Of a DNA stretch of 64,000 nt, positions 35,371 to 44,493 are shown in pieces. Position numbers and translations under genes: made by a program. Positions within the stretch are counted from its first letter, which is position 1. Each line of letters begins with the position of its first letter. The notes under the pieces are model-generated. The model had not been told where the DNA came from and did not search any database. It saw only the letters and a program-made list of their open reading frames with translations. The stretch is from Prevotella sp. (GTDB lineage: Bacteria > Bacteroidota > Bacteroidia > Bacteroidales > Bacteroidaceae): positions 167,254 to 231,253 of the forward strand of contig JAILEG010000017.1 of NCBI GenBank assembly GCA_024688365.1, in the 5' to 3' direction.

Positions 35371-36894
35371 ATGAATCTTACCAAGATAGTAAACAAATTA
35401 TACTTCCAGCCACGGCGCAGGGAACTTGAACGCTATGCCAAGGAGGGAGAGACCATCCAGCGGGAGGTCATGGAATATCTCGTAGAACGGGCAAAATACA
35501 CCGAGTACGGACGCAAGCACCTGTTCTCCGCCATCAAGTCTTACGATGACTTCGTGCAGAACATTCCTGTCAATACCTATGAAGAACTGAAGAAAGACAT
35601 TGACCGCATGCGCCACGGAGAGCATGACGTGCTGTGGCCAGGACAGGTGAAATGGTATGCCAAGTCGTCAGGAACCACCAATGACAAGAGCAAATTCATC
35701 CCCGTGTCACACGAGGGATTGCAAAACATACACTATCAGGGCGGCAAGGATGTCATAGCCTATTACCTCAGCAACCATCCTGACAGCAGGATTTTCAATG
35801 GCAAGAGCCTCATCCTGGGCGGAAGCCATTCACCAAACTACAATCTTCCCAACTCACTCGTGGGCGATCTCAGTGCCATCCTCATTGAGAACATCAACCC
35901 ATTGGCCAATCTCTGCCGTGTGCCGAGGAAGCAGACAGCCTTGCTGAGCGACTTCGAGGTGAAGCGTGACCGTATCGCCCAGGAGACCTTGCGCCAGAAT
36001 GTGACCAACATCTCGGGTGTTCCGTCATGGATGCTCTCCGTGCTGGTGCGTGTCATGGAGCTGAGTGGCAAGCAGCATCTGGAGGATGTATGGCCCAACC
36101 TGGAAGTATTCTTCCACGGTGGCATCGCCTTTACCCCCTATCGCAAGCAATACGAGCAGCTGATAACGAAACGGGACATGAACTATATGGAGACCTACAA
36201 TGCCTCCGAGGGCTTCTTCGGCATACAGGATGACCCTGCTGACAGCAGCATGTCGCTCATGCTGGATTATGGTGTATTCTATGAGTTCCTGCCTATGGAC
36301 GAGTTCGGGAATGACCATCCCAACATCGTTCCACTGTCAGGTGTTGAGACGGGACGCAACTATGCCATGCTCATCAGCACCTCCTGCGGACTGTGGCGGT
36401 ATGAGATTGGCGACACAATACAGTTCACTTCCGTCAATCCCTACAAGTTCATCATCACCGGACGGACCAAGTATTTCATCAATGCCTTTGGTGAGGAGCT
36501 TATCATGGACAATGCAGAGAAGGGCCTGGAAGCTGCCTGCAAGGCGACGGGCGCACAGATTTCCGACTACACGGCGGCCCCCATCTACATGGACGCCAAT
36601 GCCAAATGCCGTCACCAGTGGCTCATTGAGTTCGCCAAAGAGCCTGACTCTGTTGACGAATTTGCCACCATCCTCGACACCAAGCTACAGGAGATCAACT
36701 CCGACTACGAGGCCAAACGCTTCCACAACGTCACACTTCAGCCACTGGAAATTGTCGTGGCACGTAAGAATCTCTTCAATGACTGGCTCAAGGCTAAGGG
36801 TAAACTGGGCGGACAGCACAAGATTCCACGCCTCTCCAACAGCCGGACGAACCTTGAGGAGATGCTGGCGATGAACCAAGAGGAGAAACAGTAA
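35371..36894 (+). CDS. GH3 auxin-responsive promoter family protein (acyl-amide synthetase fold)
   Basis: 507 residues from the ATG at 35371. It belongs to the ANL-like adenylating GH3 family known from plants and also common in Bacteroidetes. The ATP-binding signature KSSGTTNDKSKFIPVS is at about 95, followed by MNYMETYNASEGFFGIQ (motif with YNASEG) and RYEIGDTIQFTSVNPYKFIITGRTK (hinge region). It would join a carboxylic acid to an amine via an acyl adenylate; the substrate in bacteria is unknown. The stop overlaps the A of a possible upstream start of the next frame, but the Big_5 gene probably begins 116 bp later. Confidence 0.88.
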   Translation: MNLTKIVNKLYFQPRRRELERYAKEGETIQREVMEYLVERAKYTEYGRKHLFSAIKSYDDFVQNIPVNTYEELKKDIDRMRHGEHDVLWPGQVKWYAKSSGTTNDKSKFIPVSHEGLQNIHYQGGKDVIAYYLSNHPDSRIFNGKSLILGGSHSPNYNLPNSLVGDLSAILIENINPLANLCRVPRKQTALLSDFEVKRDRIAQETLRQNVTNISGVPSWMLSVLVRVMELSGKQHLEDVWPNLEVFFHGGIAFTPYRKQYEQLITKRDMNYMETYNASEGFFGIQDDPADSSMSLMLDYGVFYEFLPMDEFGNDHPNIVPLSGVETGRNYAMLISTSCGLWRYEIGDTIQFTSVNPYKFIITGRTKYFINAFGEELIMDNAEKGLEAACKATGAQISDYTAAPIYMDANAKCRHQWLIEFAKEPDSVDEFATILDTKLQEINSDYEAKRFHNVTLQPLEIVVARKNLFNDWLKAKGKLGGQHKIPRLSNSRTNLEEMLAMNQEEKQ

Positions 36895-37010
36895 TGCCGC
36901 CTGTCATCGGGTACCGTCTCCCGTCCTCGCCTAATCATTGCCGATCAATGCCTGTCACCATTCCATCCCCGTCTATCCCCGCTTATCCGCAGAGCAAAAG
37001 AACAAAAGAC

Positions 37011-39026
37011 ATGAAGATGCCAAAACAAGCATATAGCCCCTCCGAAACAGATGGAAGGAAACGTCTGTCACCTGCCGTTGGACGTTTCTTTTCATCCCCA
37101 TTATCACCTTTTCACTTTCTCATTCTCTTACTCCTGTCCCTCGCTTCCTGTGCCAAGATGGGTGAGCCTGACGGCGGATGGTATGACGAGACACCTCCCC
37201 GGATACTCGGTGCCTCACCAGCCGAAAGGGCAACCGATGTCAACAGCAAGAAAATCAGCATCTACTTCGACGAGTTCATCAAGCTCGACAACCCTACAGA
37301 GAAGGTTGTCGTCTCTCCCCCACAGCTGGAAGCACCTGAAATAAAGGGGCAAGGCAAGAAAATATCAATAGAGCTGCAGGACGGACTGAAGCCCAACACC
37401 ACCTATACCATTGACTTCTCAGATGCCATATCCGACAACAATGAGGGCAACCCCTTGGGGAATTACACCTACAGTTTCTCCACCGGCGACCATATTGACA
37501 CGATGGAGGTGGCTGGATATGTCCTTGAGGCTGAGAACTTAGAGCCTGTCAAGGGCATCCTCGTGGGTCTTTACAGCAACCAGGCCGACACCGCCTTCCA
37601 GAAAGAGCCCATGCTGCGCGTCTCCCGCACTGACAGCCGGGGGCATTTCGTCATCCGTGGTGTTGCCAAAGGTGACTACCGCATCTATGCCCTACAGGAT
37701 GCTGACGGCAACTACACGTTCAACCAGAAGAGTGAGAAGCTGGCCTTCACCCCGGAAGTCATCATGCCTTCATCGAAACCTGACGTAAGGCAGGACACCA
37801 TCTGGCGTGACTCGCTCCACATCAATGACATCAAGCAGACTCCCTACACCCACTTCCTACCCGATGACGTGGTGCTGAGTGCCTTCACCGAGATGCAGAC
37901 TGACCGCTTCTTCCTCAAGGCGGAGCGCAGGGAGGCTGACCACTTCACGCTCTTCTTCAGCTATGGCGATGCCGACCTGCCACAGATAACAGGCCTCAAC
38001 TTCAACGCTGACGATGCCTTCATCACTGAGCCGAGCCTCAACCAGGACACCATCACCTACTGGCTGCGTGACACAGCACTCGTCAACCAGGACACCCTGC
38101 GCTTCCAAATGGCCTATAACATGACCGACAGCCTGGGTAGGCTCATCTCACAGACTGACACCCTGGAGGTACTCTCCAAGACTCCGTATGCCAAGAGGCT
38201 GAAGAAACAGCAGGAGGATTACGACAAATGGAAGAAGAAACAGGACAGGAACAAGGAGCGTGGACGGGCTTACGAGACCGCCATGCCCCCCACCCCACTG
38301 GAGATACGCTACAACGTGGCCTCACAGATGAGCCCTGACGAGAACCCTACCTTTGAGCTTGCCGCCCCAATAGCCATTACTGACACAGCGAAGATACACC
38401 TCTATGAGAAGATTGACACCCTATGGTACAGGTCCAAGTACCAGTTCGGTGCAGAACCGGGCAGACCGCGCAGCATGAAGCTGGTCAGCACGTGGAACCC
38501 AGGGAGGGAATACAGTCTCGAAATCGACTCTGCCGCCTTCACTGACATCTACGGACGGGTATCACAAAAGTACAAGCAGGGCATCCGCATCCCCTCAACC
38601 GATGAGTACGGGACGCTGGTCATGACGATCCAAGGCATGGAGGGCAGGAACTGCCTGCTACAGTTGCTCAACGAGAGCGACAATCCCGTGAAGGAAGCCA
38701 CAGCAAAAGGAAACCTCGCAACCTTCTATTACATCAAGCCCGGCACCTACTACCTTCGCCTCATCGTTGACGACAATGACAACGGACGCTGGGACACAGG
38801 CGACTACAGTACGCAGACGCAGCCGGAAGCTGTGTACTACTACCCGAAGTCAATTGAGTGCAAGGCCAAGCGTGACGTGCAGGGGACATGGAATCCACGA
38901 CAGCTGCCTCTCTATCGGCAGAAGCCCGGTGCCATAACCAAGCAGAAGGCCGACACCCAACGCAAGGCAAGAAACAGGAACCAGGAGCGGGCAAGGAACC
39001 TGGGGATAGAGTACAGGCCCAATTAA
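37011..39026 (+). CDS. Lipoprotein with Big_5 Ig-like domain
   Basis: 671 residues from the ATG at 37011, chosen because the signal sequence (FHFLILLLLSLASC) follows at a normal distance; the frame is open to 36894. The lipobox LASC gives a lipoprotein Cys at about residue 47. Residues 60-150 form the N-terminal Big_5 Ig-like domain of Bacteroidetes (ETPPRILGASPAERATDVNS, IYFDEFIKLDN, TYTIDFSDAISDNNEGNPLG). A second, carboxypeptidase-regulatory-like region follows (VAGYVLEAENLEPVKGILVG). The C-terminus is strongly basic. Probably a periplasm-facing or surface envelope protein; no enzyme motif. It lies between the GH3 gene and nadA. Confidence 0.82.
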   Translation: MKMPKQAYSPSETDGRKRLSPAVGRFFSSPLSPFHFLILLLLSLASCAKMGEPDGGWYDETPPRILGASPAERATDVNSKKISIYFDEFIKLDNPTEKVVVSPPQLEAPEIKGQGKKISIELQDGLKPNTTYTIDFSDAISDNNEGNPLGNYTYSFSTGDHIDTMEVAGYVLEAENLEPVKGILVGLYSNQADTAFQKEPMLRVSRTDSRGHFVIRGVAKGDYRIYALQDADGNYTFNQKSEKLAFTPEVIMPSSKPDVRQDTIWRDSLHINDIKQTPYTHFLPDDVVLSAFTEMQTDRFFLKAERREADHFTLFFSYGDADLPQITGLNFNADDAFITEPSLNQDTITYWLRDTALVNQDTLRFQMAYNMTDSLGRLISQTDTLEVLSKTPYAKRLKKQQEDYDKWKKKQDRNKERGRAYETAMPPTPLEIRYNVASQMSPDENPTFELAAPIAITDTAKIHLYEKIDTLWYRSKYQFGAEPGRPRSMKLVSTWNPGREYSLEIDSAAFTDIYGRVSQKYKQGIRIPSTDEYGTLVMTIQGMEGRNCLLQLLNESDNPVKEATAKGNLATFYYIKPGTYYLRLIVDDNDNGRWDTGDYSTQTQPEAVYYYPKSIECKAKRDVQGTWNPRQLPLYRQKPGAITKQKADTQRKARNRNQERARNLGIEYRPN

Positions 39027-39080
39027 GCTCATCCCCAGCTCCTACCGGTATTTCATAGCTCCCATCTAAACAAAAGCATT

Positions 39081-40070
39081 ATGATCAAAGAAGAGTGGAT
39101 TGAGAAAGGCTACATTGATGAGCCCGTTGACAAGGACATTGACCTCAAGGCGGAGATACGCCGGATGTGCAAGGAGAAGGATGCCATCATCCTTGCCCAC
39201 TACTACACAGTGGGCGACATACAGGACATTGCCGACTTTGTGGGCGACTCACTGGCACTGGCACGCAAGGCCGCCGAGACTGACGCTAAGGTCATGGTCA
39301 TGTGCGGCGTACACTTCATGGCGGAGACCTGCAAACTGCTCTCTCCTGGCAAGACCGTCCTCTGCCCCGACCTCACGGCCGGCTGCTCGCTGGCTGACAG
39401 CTGCAAGGCTGATGACCTCCGTAAGTTCAGGAATGAGCATCCTGGCTATAAGGTCGTCTCCTACGTCAACACCACGGCTGCCGTGAAGGCACTCACTGAC
39501 TGTGTCGTGACCTCCGGTAATGCCAAGAAGGTGATTGATGCTTTCCCGCAGGATGAAAAGATCATCTTCGGCCCCGATTACAACCTTGGCAACTACATCA
39601 ACTCGGTCACGGGCCGCAACATGCTGCTCTGGAACGGCGGATGCCACGTCCATGAGAAGTTCTCCGTGGCAGGGATTCTGCGGCTCAGACAGGAGCATCC
39701 CGATGCCATCGTCATGGCTCACCTTGAATGTAAGGCCCCTGTGCTTGCCTTAGCTTACGTAAAGGGCAGTACTGCCACCATGCTGAAATATGCCCAGGAA
39801 AGCCCTGCAAATGCCTTTATCGTGGCCACGGAGGCCGGCATCCTGCATGAGCTGGAGCGTACCTGTCCCGGCAAGACTTTCTATCCCGTCCCCCCAGAGG
39901 TGAGCGAGGGCGAGGCGGGCTGCAGCTGCAACGAGTGCGAGTATATGAAGAAGAACTCCCTGGAGAAGATTTACAACGCTCTGAAATATGGTTGGCCTGC
40001 CATTGAGATTGACCCGGAGATTGCCGCGGATGCCGTCCGTCCTATCGAGAAGATGCTATCTCTGAGCTGA
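39081..40070 (+). CDS. nadA: Quinolinate synthase A
   Basis: 329 residues, full length. Conserved NadA segments: IILAHYYTVGDIQDIADFVG, MCGVHFMAETCKLLSP, AGCSLADSC, WNGGCHVHEKF and a Cys-rich end CSCNECEYMKKN; the conserved Cys residues carry the [4Fe-4S] cluster. It condenses iminoaspartate with dihydroxyacetone phosphate to quinolinate in NAD synthesis. nadB and nadC are not adjacent in the window. It lies 54 bp after the Big_5 lipoprotein gene. Confidence 0.97.
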   Translation: MIKEEWIEKGYIDEPVDKDIDLKAEIRRMCKEKDAIILAHYYTVGDIQDIADFVGDSLALARKAAETDAKVMVMCGVHFMAETCKLLSPGKTVLCPDLTAGCSLADSCKADDLRKFRNEHPGYKVVSYVNTTAAVKALTDCVVTSGNAKKVIDAFPQDEKIIFGPDYNLGNYINSVTGRNMLLWNGGCHVHEKFSVAGILRLRQEHPDAIVMAHLECKAPVLALAYVKGSTATMLKYAQESPANAFIVATEAGILHELERTCPGKTFYPVPPEVSEGEAGCSCNECEYMKKNSLEKIYNALKYGWPAIEIDPEIAADAVRPIEKMLSLS

Positions 40071-40077
40071 CAGTGAT

Positions 40078-40136
40078 GGGGGTTGGGTGTTAGGTGTTGG
40101 GTGTTGACGGATAGCTGAGAGGGTGTTGAGTGCTTG
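40078..40136. repeat. GGTGTTG-type heptamer repeat after nadA
   Basis: Heptamer units GGGTGTT and variants directly after the nadA stop (GGGGGTTGGGTGTTAGGTG, then GGTGTTGACGG and GGGTGTTGAGTG). The complement is the CAACACC unit seen elsewhere. The remaining 587-bp gap to the phosphatase gene holds the candidate RNA and repeat copy 4. Confidence 0.75.
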
Positions 40137-40241
40137 GGGGTGATGTTTTTCTGAACTGACAGCACATACATTCATACAGACAGAATCGCTGTGTGCGCTC
40201 CCAATGTTAAATATCTCCTTACCTGTTGATTTTTAACAGTT

Positions 40242-40249
40242 TATATTTG
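40242..40249 (+). promoter_or_regulatory. Candidate -7 box of the intergenic RNA
   Basis: TATATTTG; a CTGTT/AACAG hairpin covers the -33 side, where the match is weak. A transcript from about 40257 would run into the terminator at 40382-40416. Confidence 0.35.
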
Positions 40250-40256
40250 GAGCATA

Positions 40257-40416
40257 GACAAAGGTTGACTATATTCGCAACAGGAAAAGAAACCAATCCT
40301 AAAAGGGATGAAGTCAACCTGAATTAATGGCCAGCCTAATAGGTGTTGGCACCGGATTGCAAAGACATCCGGAAAGAGATGGGTGGGAAAGCCGTTGAGC
40401 TGTCCCACCTTTTTTG
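40257..40416 (+). ncRNA. Candidate structured small RNA
   Basis: About 160 nt in a convergent gap with no coding frame. It contains a 9-bp stem AGGTTGACT/AGTCAACCT enclosing about 40 nt with a smaller ATCC/GGAT hairpin, then CCGGAT/ATCCGG, and ends in a perfect terminator. A Bacteroidetes-type -7 box lies just upstream. It does not match any RNA family I can name with confidence; it could be a 6S-like RNA or a riboregulator. It might also be no more than a nadA 3' region. Confidence 0.4.
40382..40416 (+). terminator. Intrinsic terminator in the nadA-phosphatase gap
   Basis: GGTGGGA pairs perfectly with TCCCACC, followed by seven T. It ends the candidate RNA, or nadA read-through 310 bp downstream of nadA. 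Confidence 0.85.
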
Positions 40417-40515
40417 TTCTCCATCGCTGAACGTGCTGCCCGTCTTGACCCGAACATGTGACCACTTGAGACGCAGGGAGGCATATCCTCAGCTGCAAGA
40501 TGCGCACGGCAGCGC

Positions 40516-40579
40516 AATACTTCACATGAAGTACTTGAATACTTCACGTGAAGTAGTCGAGTATTGCAGCTGAAGTACT
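40516..40579. repeat. 64-bp triple-palindrome element, copy 4
   Basis: The best-preserved copy: units AATACTTCACATGAAGTACT (40516-40535), AATACTTCACGTGAAGTAGT (40538-40557) and AGTATTGCAGCTGAAGTACT (40560-40579), separated by TG and CG. Intergenic between convergent nadA and the phosphatase gene. Confidence 0.95.
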
Positions 40580-40657
40580 GGCGCAATCTGTATACGGGTA
40601 CGTAGCCATTGGGCATGCCCTGTTACGGAGCAGGGCACAGCTTATTCTCAGAGAGGC

Positions 40658-41965
40658 CTACTCCCTGTAGGCATTCAGCTTCGCCAGGCAGTAAGCCTTC
40701 ACGTCAGCCCATCGGTAGAACGGAGTATGGGGCGCATAAGAGGAGATGGGAAGGGTGGCATCATCCTCATTCAGAAGGAATCGGACAAGGATGTCTGAGT
40801 CGCCGACCGCGGTGGCTGCCTTGCCAACAGGCTTGTAGAACACCAGCTGGATGTTGGAGCCCATTGGGAAGATACGGTAGTTCACCCAGCCCGCAGCCTC
40901 AAGGCTGTCAAGGTCGCTTACCTGTCGGTCAGCACCATTCAGTCCCAGGAGGCAGGTCAGCGGCATGACCATCGTCTCATGGCCGAAGCGGAGCGTGGCA
41001 CCGGGATGGGCAAGAGCCAGGCAGGAGTCGGCCTCGTGGATGATGTTCCGCAGGAGATTGCGCTGAGAGTAAGGCTGCAGCCCACCGCTCTGTGGTGCAG
41101 GTCCGTAGTTGAGATACCAGTAGACGTTGGCCTGCCGCCACTGACGGTAGAGGTCGTCAGCGGTATAGAGGTCATAGAGGGAGAGCCGGTGGCGTATCTC
41201 AGAGTTCTGTATGATACCCGCCAGAGAGAAGAGCTGGAAGGCAAGGTCATCAGCCTTCACGTTCCTCCGCACGTAAGCCGTATCGGTGAAGAGGCGGAGC
41301 ATGAGCGGGCGGTTGTCCACATGGCGGGCACACCAGTCGCGATAGGCTGCCTTCGCCTCTGGCGTGTCACGCATGGAGGTCAGTCTGCGGTCGCCCAGGT
41401 TCATGTAGTACATGTCATGCATGCTGGCATCGTGGCGGATGCGCAGCCGCGGATTGAGTCGTGTAAGCTCCAGCAGCTCGTTCTCCATAGAGAGGATACA
41501 GCGGATGACAACCGTCGACTTGGCATCCACCCACACCGAGTCACGGAAGACGGAGGGGAAACGCCCGTACATGCGGCGGGCTATCTCCCGGTGCTGGCTG
41601 GCTCCCAGGGGTGTCAGCTCTCCCCATCGGTTGAGCGACTCGGCATACATCCGCCGCAGCTTCCCCAAGGTCTCCCTACCCTTCGGCGTAAGCACCCCGG
41701 CTGAGTCGGCCTGCTCCAGCGTGCGGATGGGGCGCATGTAGTCACGTTCGGCAATCATGTAGCGTGACCCGTGCCGCCCGTAATGGGAGATATACACGGG
41801 CTGATAGCCTTCAGGGGCAGCTGCAAGAGCATGCCTCGGACCGGGATAAGACAGGTAATTGCTGGCTGACAGACAGGGATTGGCTGCGATCTCCTCCCGC
41901 ACGGTCTGTGCCGTGGCTGTCAGTGTGAGGAGGAATGACAGGAACAGAATAAAGTTTTTTCTCAT
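40658..41965 (-). CDS. Secreted histidine phosphatase, inositol-polyphosphate phosphatase type
   Basis: 435 residues with signal peptide (to LTATAQ). Branch 2 histidine phosphatase: the catalytic YGRHGSRY motif (His nucleophile) at about 62 and RFGHETMVMPL near 325, whose HE(T) takes the place of the HAE/HD proton-donor motif. This fits the bacterial multiple inositol polyphosphate phosphatases rather than acid glucose-1-phosphatase. It probably releases phosphate from phytate or other phosphoesters in the periplasm. A TATCTTTGC promoter box lies 22 bp upstream. It is a minus-strand exception in the plus-strand right half. Confidence 0.85.
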   Translation of the reverse strand: MRKNFILFLSFLLTLTATAQTVREEIAANPCLSASNYLSYPGPRHALAAAPEGYQPVYISHYGRHGSRYMIAERDYMRPIRTLEQADSAGVLTPKGRETLGKLRRMYAESLNRWGELTPLGASQHREIARRMYGRFPSVFRDSVWVDAKSTVVIRCILSMENELLELTRLNPRLRIRHDASMHDMYYMNLGDRRLTSMRDTPEAKAAYRDWCARHVDNRPLMLRLFTDTAYVRRNVKADDLAFQLFSLAGIIQNSEIRHRLSLYDLYTADDLYRQWRQANVYWYLNYGPAPQSGGLQPYSQRNLLRNIIHEADSCLALAHPGATLRFGHETMVMPLTCLLGLNGADRQVSDLDSLEAAGWVNYRIFPMGSNIQLVFYKPVGKAATAVGDSDILVRFLLNEDDATLPISSYAPHTPFYRWADVKAYCLAKLNAYRE

Positions 41966-41986
41966 AAATCAGTTTGTTTCGTTGTG

Positions 41987-41995
41987 GCAAAGATA
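41987..41995 (-). promoter_or_regulatory. Candidate -7 box of the histidine phosphatase gene
   Basis: TATCTTTGC on the minus strand, 22 bp upstream of the start; the -33 site is only TTAT. Confidence 0.4.
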
Positions 41996-42071
41996 GGGAA
42001 AAAGATGGCAACGGATAAGCTTTTAACAAAAGAAAACAAGAATATTTGTTTTACACAATAAGATTTTTCAC

Positions 42072-42079
42072 TACTTTTG
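42072..42079 (+). promoter_or_regulatory. Candidate -7 box of the TonB receptor gene
   Basis: TACTTTTG, with TTTT at the 19-nt-spaced -33 position. Transcription would start about 35 bp before the ATG. Confidence 0.45.
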
Positions 42080-42122
42080 TGGTCAGATTGTAAATAAAAA
42101 CCTGGTATTTCATCCGCTCTAT

Positions 42123-44297
42123 ATGAAGAAAACAACAATCATCCTTGCAGTCTGCCTTGCATCGACAGCTGTATCAGCACAAAACGTAACCGACTCTGAC
42201 TCGCTCCAGACGCAGCGGATGGAGGAGGTGGTGGTGACCCATCAGCGCCAGTTGGTCAAGAACGACATTGACAAACTGACCTACGATGTGCAGCATGACG
42301 AGGCAGCCAAGTCGAAGAACACGCTGGAGATGCTCCGCAAGGTGCCAATGGTGACGGTTGACGGACAGGAGAATATCAAGGTGCAAGGCTCTTCCAACTT
42401 CAGAATCTATAAGAACGGGCATCCCGACCCCAGCCTTTCGGGACAGAACGTGAAGGACGTGCTGAAGGCCATTCCCGCAACGAACATCAAGAAGATAGAG
42501 GTCATCACCGACCCTGGGGCGAAGTATGATGCCGAGGGGACGAGTGCCATCCTCAATATCGTGATGATGGACAACTCTCACATGCAGGGCGTGGCAGGCA
42601 ACGTCAACATGCACAGCAACACTTACGGGTCAGCCAACCTCGGTACCTATCTGACCACACAGGTGGGGAAACTGACCACGGCCCTGAGCTACAACTATGT
42701 GAAGCAGAACAGGCGGCAGGCCGAGAACGACAGCGAGGCCGCCTACGACTATGTGAAGACGGGTGAGCGGTCGCTTGCCACCTTGCACGGCTACACGGCT
42801 GCCGACATACACTTGGGCGACATCAGCGCCAGCTATGAGATTGACTCGCTCAACCTGCTGAGCGCATCGTTCAATGCCTTTTATTATAAACTGGATGCCC
42901 GAGGGCAGGGCACCCATGCCCGGTGGGATGCCAATGACCATCTTCTCTACCAATATGACAGCCAATCCTCCTATCCCGGCTACTCTCACTATGACCTCGG
43001 CGGACGGATGGACTACGAGCGCAAGACCCATCTGCAGGGTGAGGTGCTGACACTCTCCTATATGCTTGCAGCCACCCGCCATCACAACGTGCAGCGACAG
43101 GAGTACACCAATATGGTCAACATGCCCGTGGGCTACACCGGATACGACCAGGACAGCCGCGAGCGGTTCACCGAGCATACCTTCCAGGTGGACTATGTGC
43201 GCCCCCTCGGCAACCATCACAAGATTGAGACGGGACTGAAATACATCCTCCGCACCAACAACAGCAACACGCTCATGGACTACCAGGGAGCCGAGAAGGA
43301 TGTCGACACCCAGTTCAGGCACAGCACGCAGGTGGGTGCGGCTTACCTCTCTTACATCCTCACGGCTGGCAAATGGTCGGCCCGCGCGGGTCTGCGATAC
43401 GAGCGGAGCTACATGAAGGCAAGGTATCCCGACGGCACTCATGACGGCTTCCACTCCACACTCAACGACTGGGTGCCGTCAGCCAGCGTGCAATACAAGA
43501 TAAGTGATGCGCAATCGCTCAAGCTCAGCTACGGTACCAGCATCAACCGACCGGGCATCAGCTACCTCAACCCGGCTGTCATCAGCACACCAACAACGGT
43601 GAACTTCGGCAAATCCACCCTGGGCAGCAGCCGTAACCAGCGGCTCCAGCTCACCTATATGCTCACCACACCCAAACTGACGCTGAACTTCTCGCCTTAC
43701 TATGCCTTCACCAACAATGGCATCACCGACATCAATTACGAGGAGAACCGCCGACACGTCTCAACCTATGACAATGTGCTGAAACGCAAGGAGTTGGGTA
43801 TCAGCACTTATACGCAGTGTCAGCCCTTCACCGGAACAACACTCTCGCTCAATGCCTCGCTGCGCTGTGCCCATATCACCATTCCTGCTCCTGCCCTGCG
43901 CAACACGGGCTGGGGTGGCTACATCTCTCTCGACATGGAGCAGAAACTGCCGTGGAAGCTGACGCTGGGCGCCCAACTCGACGCTGATTATGGCCGCAGG
44001 ATATTCAGCCCTTACGACATTGAGGGCAGATGGTACGACTACAACGTCAGCCTCACCCGCCTGTTCCTCAAGGAGAAACTGTCGGTCAGCCTGTATGCCC
44101 ACATGCCTTTCAACAGTCGTGAGCATTACAACTACCGCACCATACAGGGCGATTACACGGGCTACAACCGCACCACCGACAAGCCCCGCGTCTTCGGCAT
44201 CCGCATGACCTGGAACTTCGGCAAGCTCAAAGCCAGCGTGAAGAAGGCCGAGCGAACCATTGAGAATGACGATCTGGTGGGAGGAGTGAAGAAGTAA
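42123..44297 (+). CDS. Outer membrane TonB receptor-like beta-barrel protein (PF14905 type)
   Basis: 724 residues with signal peptide to VSAQ. The short TonB-box-like region MEEVVVTHQRQLVKND is followed by a plug (LEMLRKVPMVTVDGQENIKV, FRIYKNGHPDPSLSG, IKKIEVITDPGAKYDAEGTS) and the OMP_b-brl_3 barrel ending VFGIRMTWNFGKLK. This family lacks SusC's carboxypeptidase-like domain and has no SusD partner. Ligand unknown. The C-terminus extends past the last strand with a basic tail (KASVKKAERTIENDDLVGG). It is followed by a run of 7- and 10-bp repeats. Confidence 0.88.
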   Translation: MKKTTIILAVCLASTAVSAQNVTDSDSLQTQRMEEVVVTHQRQLVKNDIDKLTYDVQHDEAAKSKNTLEMLRKVPMVTVDGQENIKVQGSSNFRIYKNGHPDPSLSGQNVKDVLKAIPATNIKKIEVITDPGAKYDAEGTSAILNIVMMDNSHMQGVAGNVNMHSNTYGSANLGTYLTTQVGKLTTALSYNYVKQNRRQAENDSEAAYDYVKTGERSLATLHGYTAADIHLGDISASYEIDSLNLLSASFNAFYYKLDARGQGTHARWDANDHLLYQYDSQSSYPGYSHYDLGGRMDYERKTHLQGEVLTLSYMLAATRHHNVQRQEYTNMVNMPVGYTGYDQDSRERFTEHTFQVDYVRPLGNHHKIETGLKYILRTNNSNTLMDYQGAEKDVDTQFRHSTQVGAAYLSYILTAGKWSARAGLRYERSYMKARYPDGTHDGFHSTLNDWVPSASVQYKISDAQSLKLSYGTSINRPGISYLNPAVISTPTTVNFGKSTLGSSRNQRLQLTYMLTTPKLTLNFSPYYAFTNNGITDINYEENRRHVSTYDNVLKRKELGISTYTQCQPFTGTTLSLNASLRCAHITIPAPALRNTGWGGYISLDMEQKLPWKLTLGAQLDADYGRRIFSPYDIEGRWYDYNVSLTRLFLKEKLSVSLYAHMPFNSREHYNYRTIQGDYTGYNRTTDKPRVFGIRMTWNFGKLKASVKKAERTIENDDLVGGVKK

Positions 44298-44299
44298 TG

Positions 44300-44402
44300 G
44301 TGGGTGTTGGGTGTTGAATGTTGGGTGTTGATGGTTTCCTTATTATCGCTTATCATCGCTTATCATCGCCCATCATCGCCCATCATCGCCCATCATCGTT
44401 TA
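44300..44402. repeat. Heptamer plus decamer tandem repeats
   Basis: After the receptor stop come GGGTGTT units (44301-44333), then seven 10-bp units of the type CTTATCATCG and CCCATCATCG (44339-44402). It separates the receptor gene from the promoter at 44436. The decamer period is close to one helical turn. Confidence 0.9.
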
Positions 44403-44435
44403 CCACTGTTTCCTGCCACCTAAGCCCCGAAAAAT

Positions 44436-44466
44436 TTTGTTATTACCATAAAAAGGAGTATCTTTG
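44436..44466 (+). promoter_or_regulatory. Promoter of the 44494-45141 gene
   Basis: TTTG, exactly 19 nt, TATCTTTG: a full consensus match. The start near 44473 gives a leader of only about 20 nt. Confidence 0.78.
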
Positions 44467-44493
44467 CGAAAAACAAACTTACTCCTTTCGCTT

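Noticed and set aside
44339..44402. Short regular repeats that look like a CRISPR array
   Set aside because: Units are 10 bp, directly adjacent, with no unique spacers and no cas genes nearby; they are tandem repeats.
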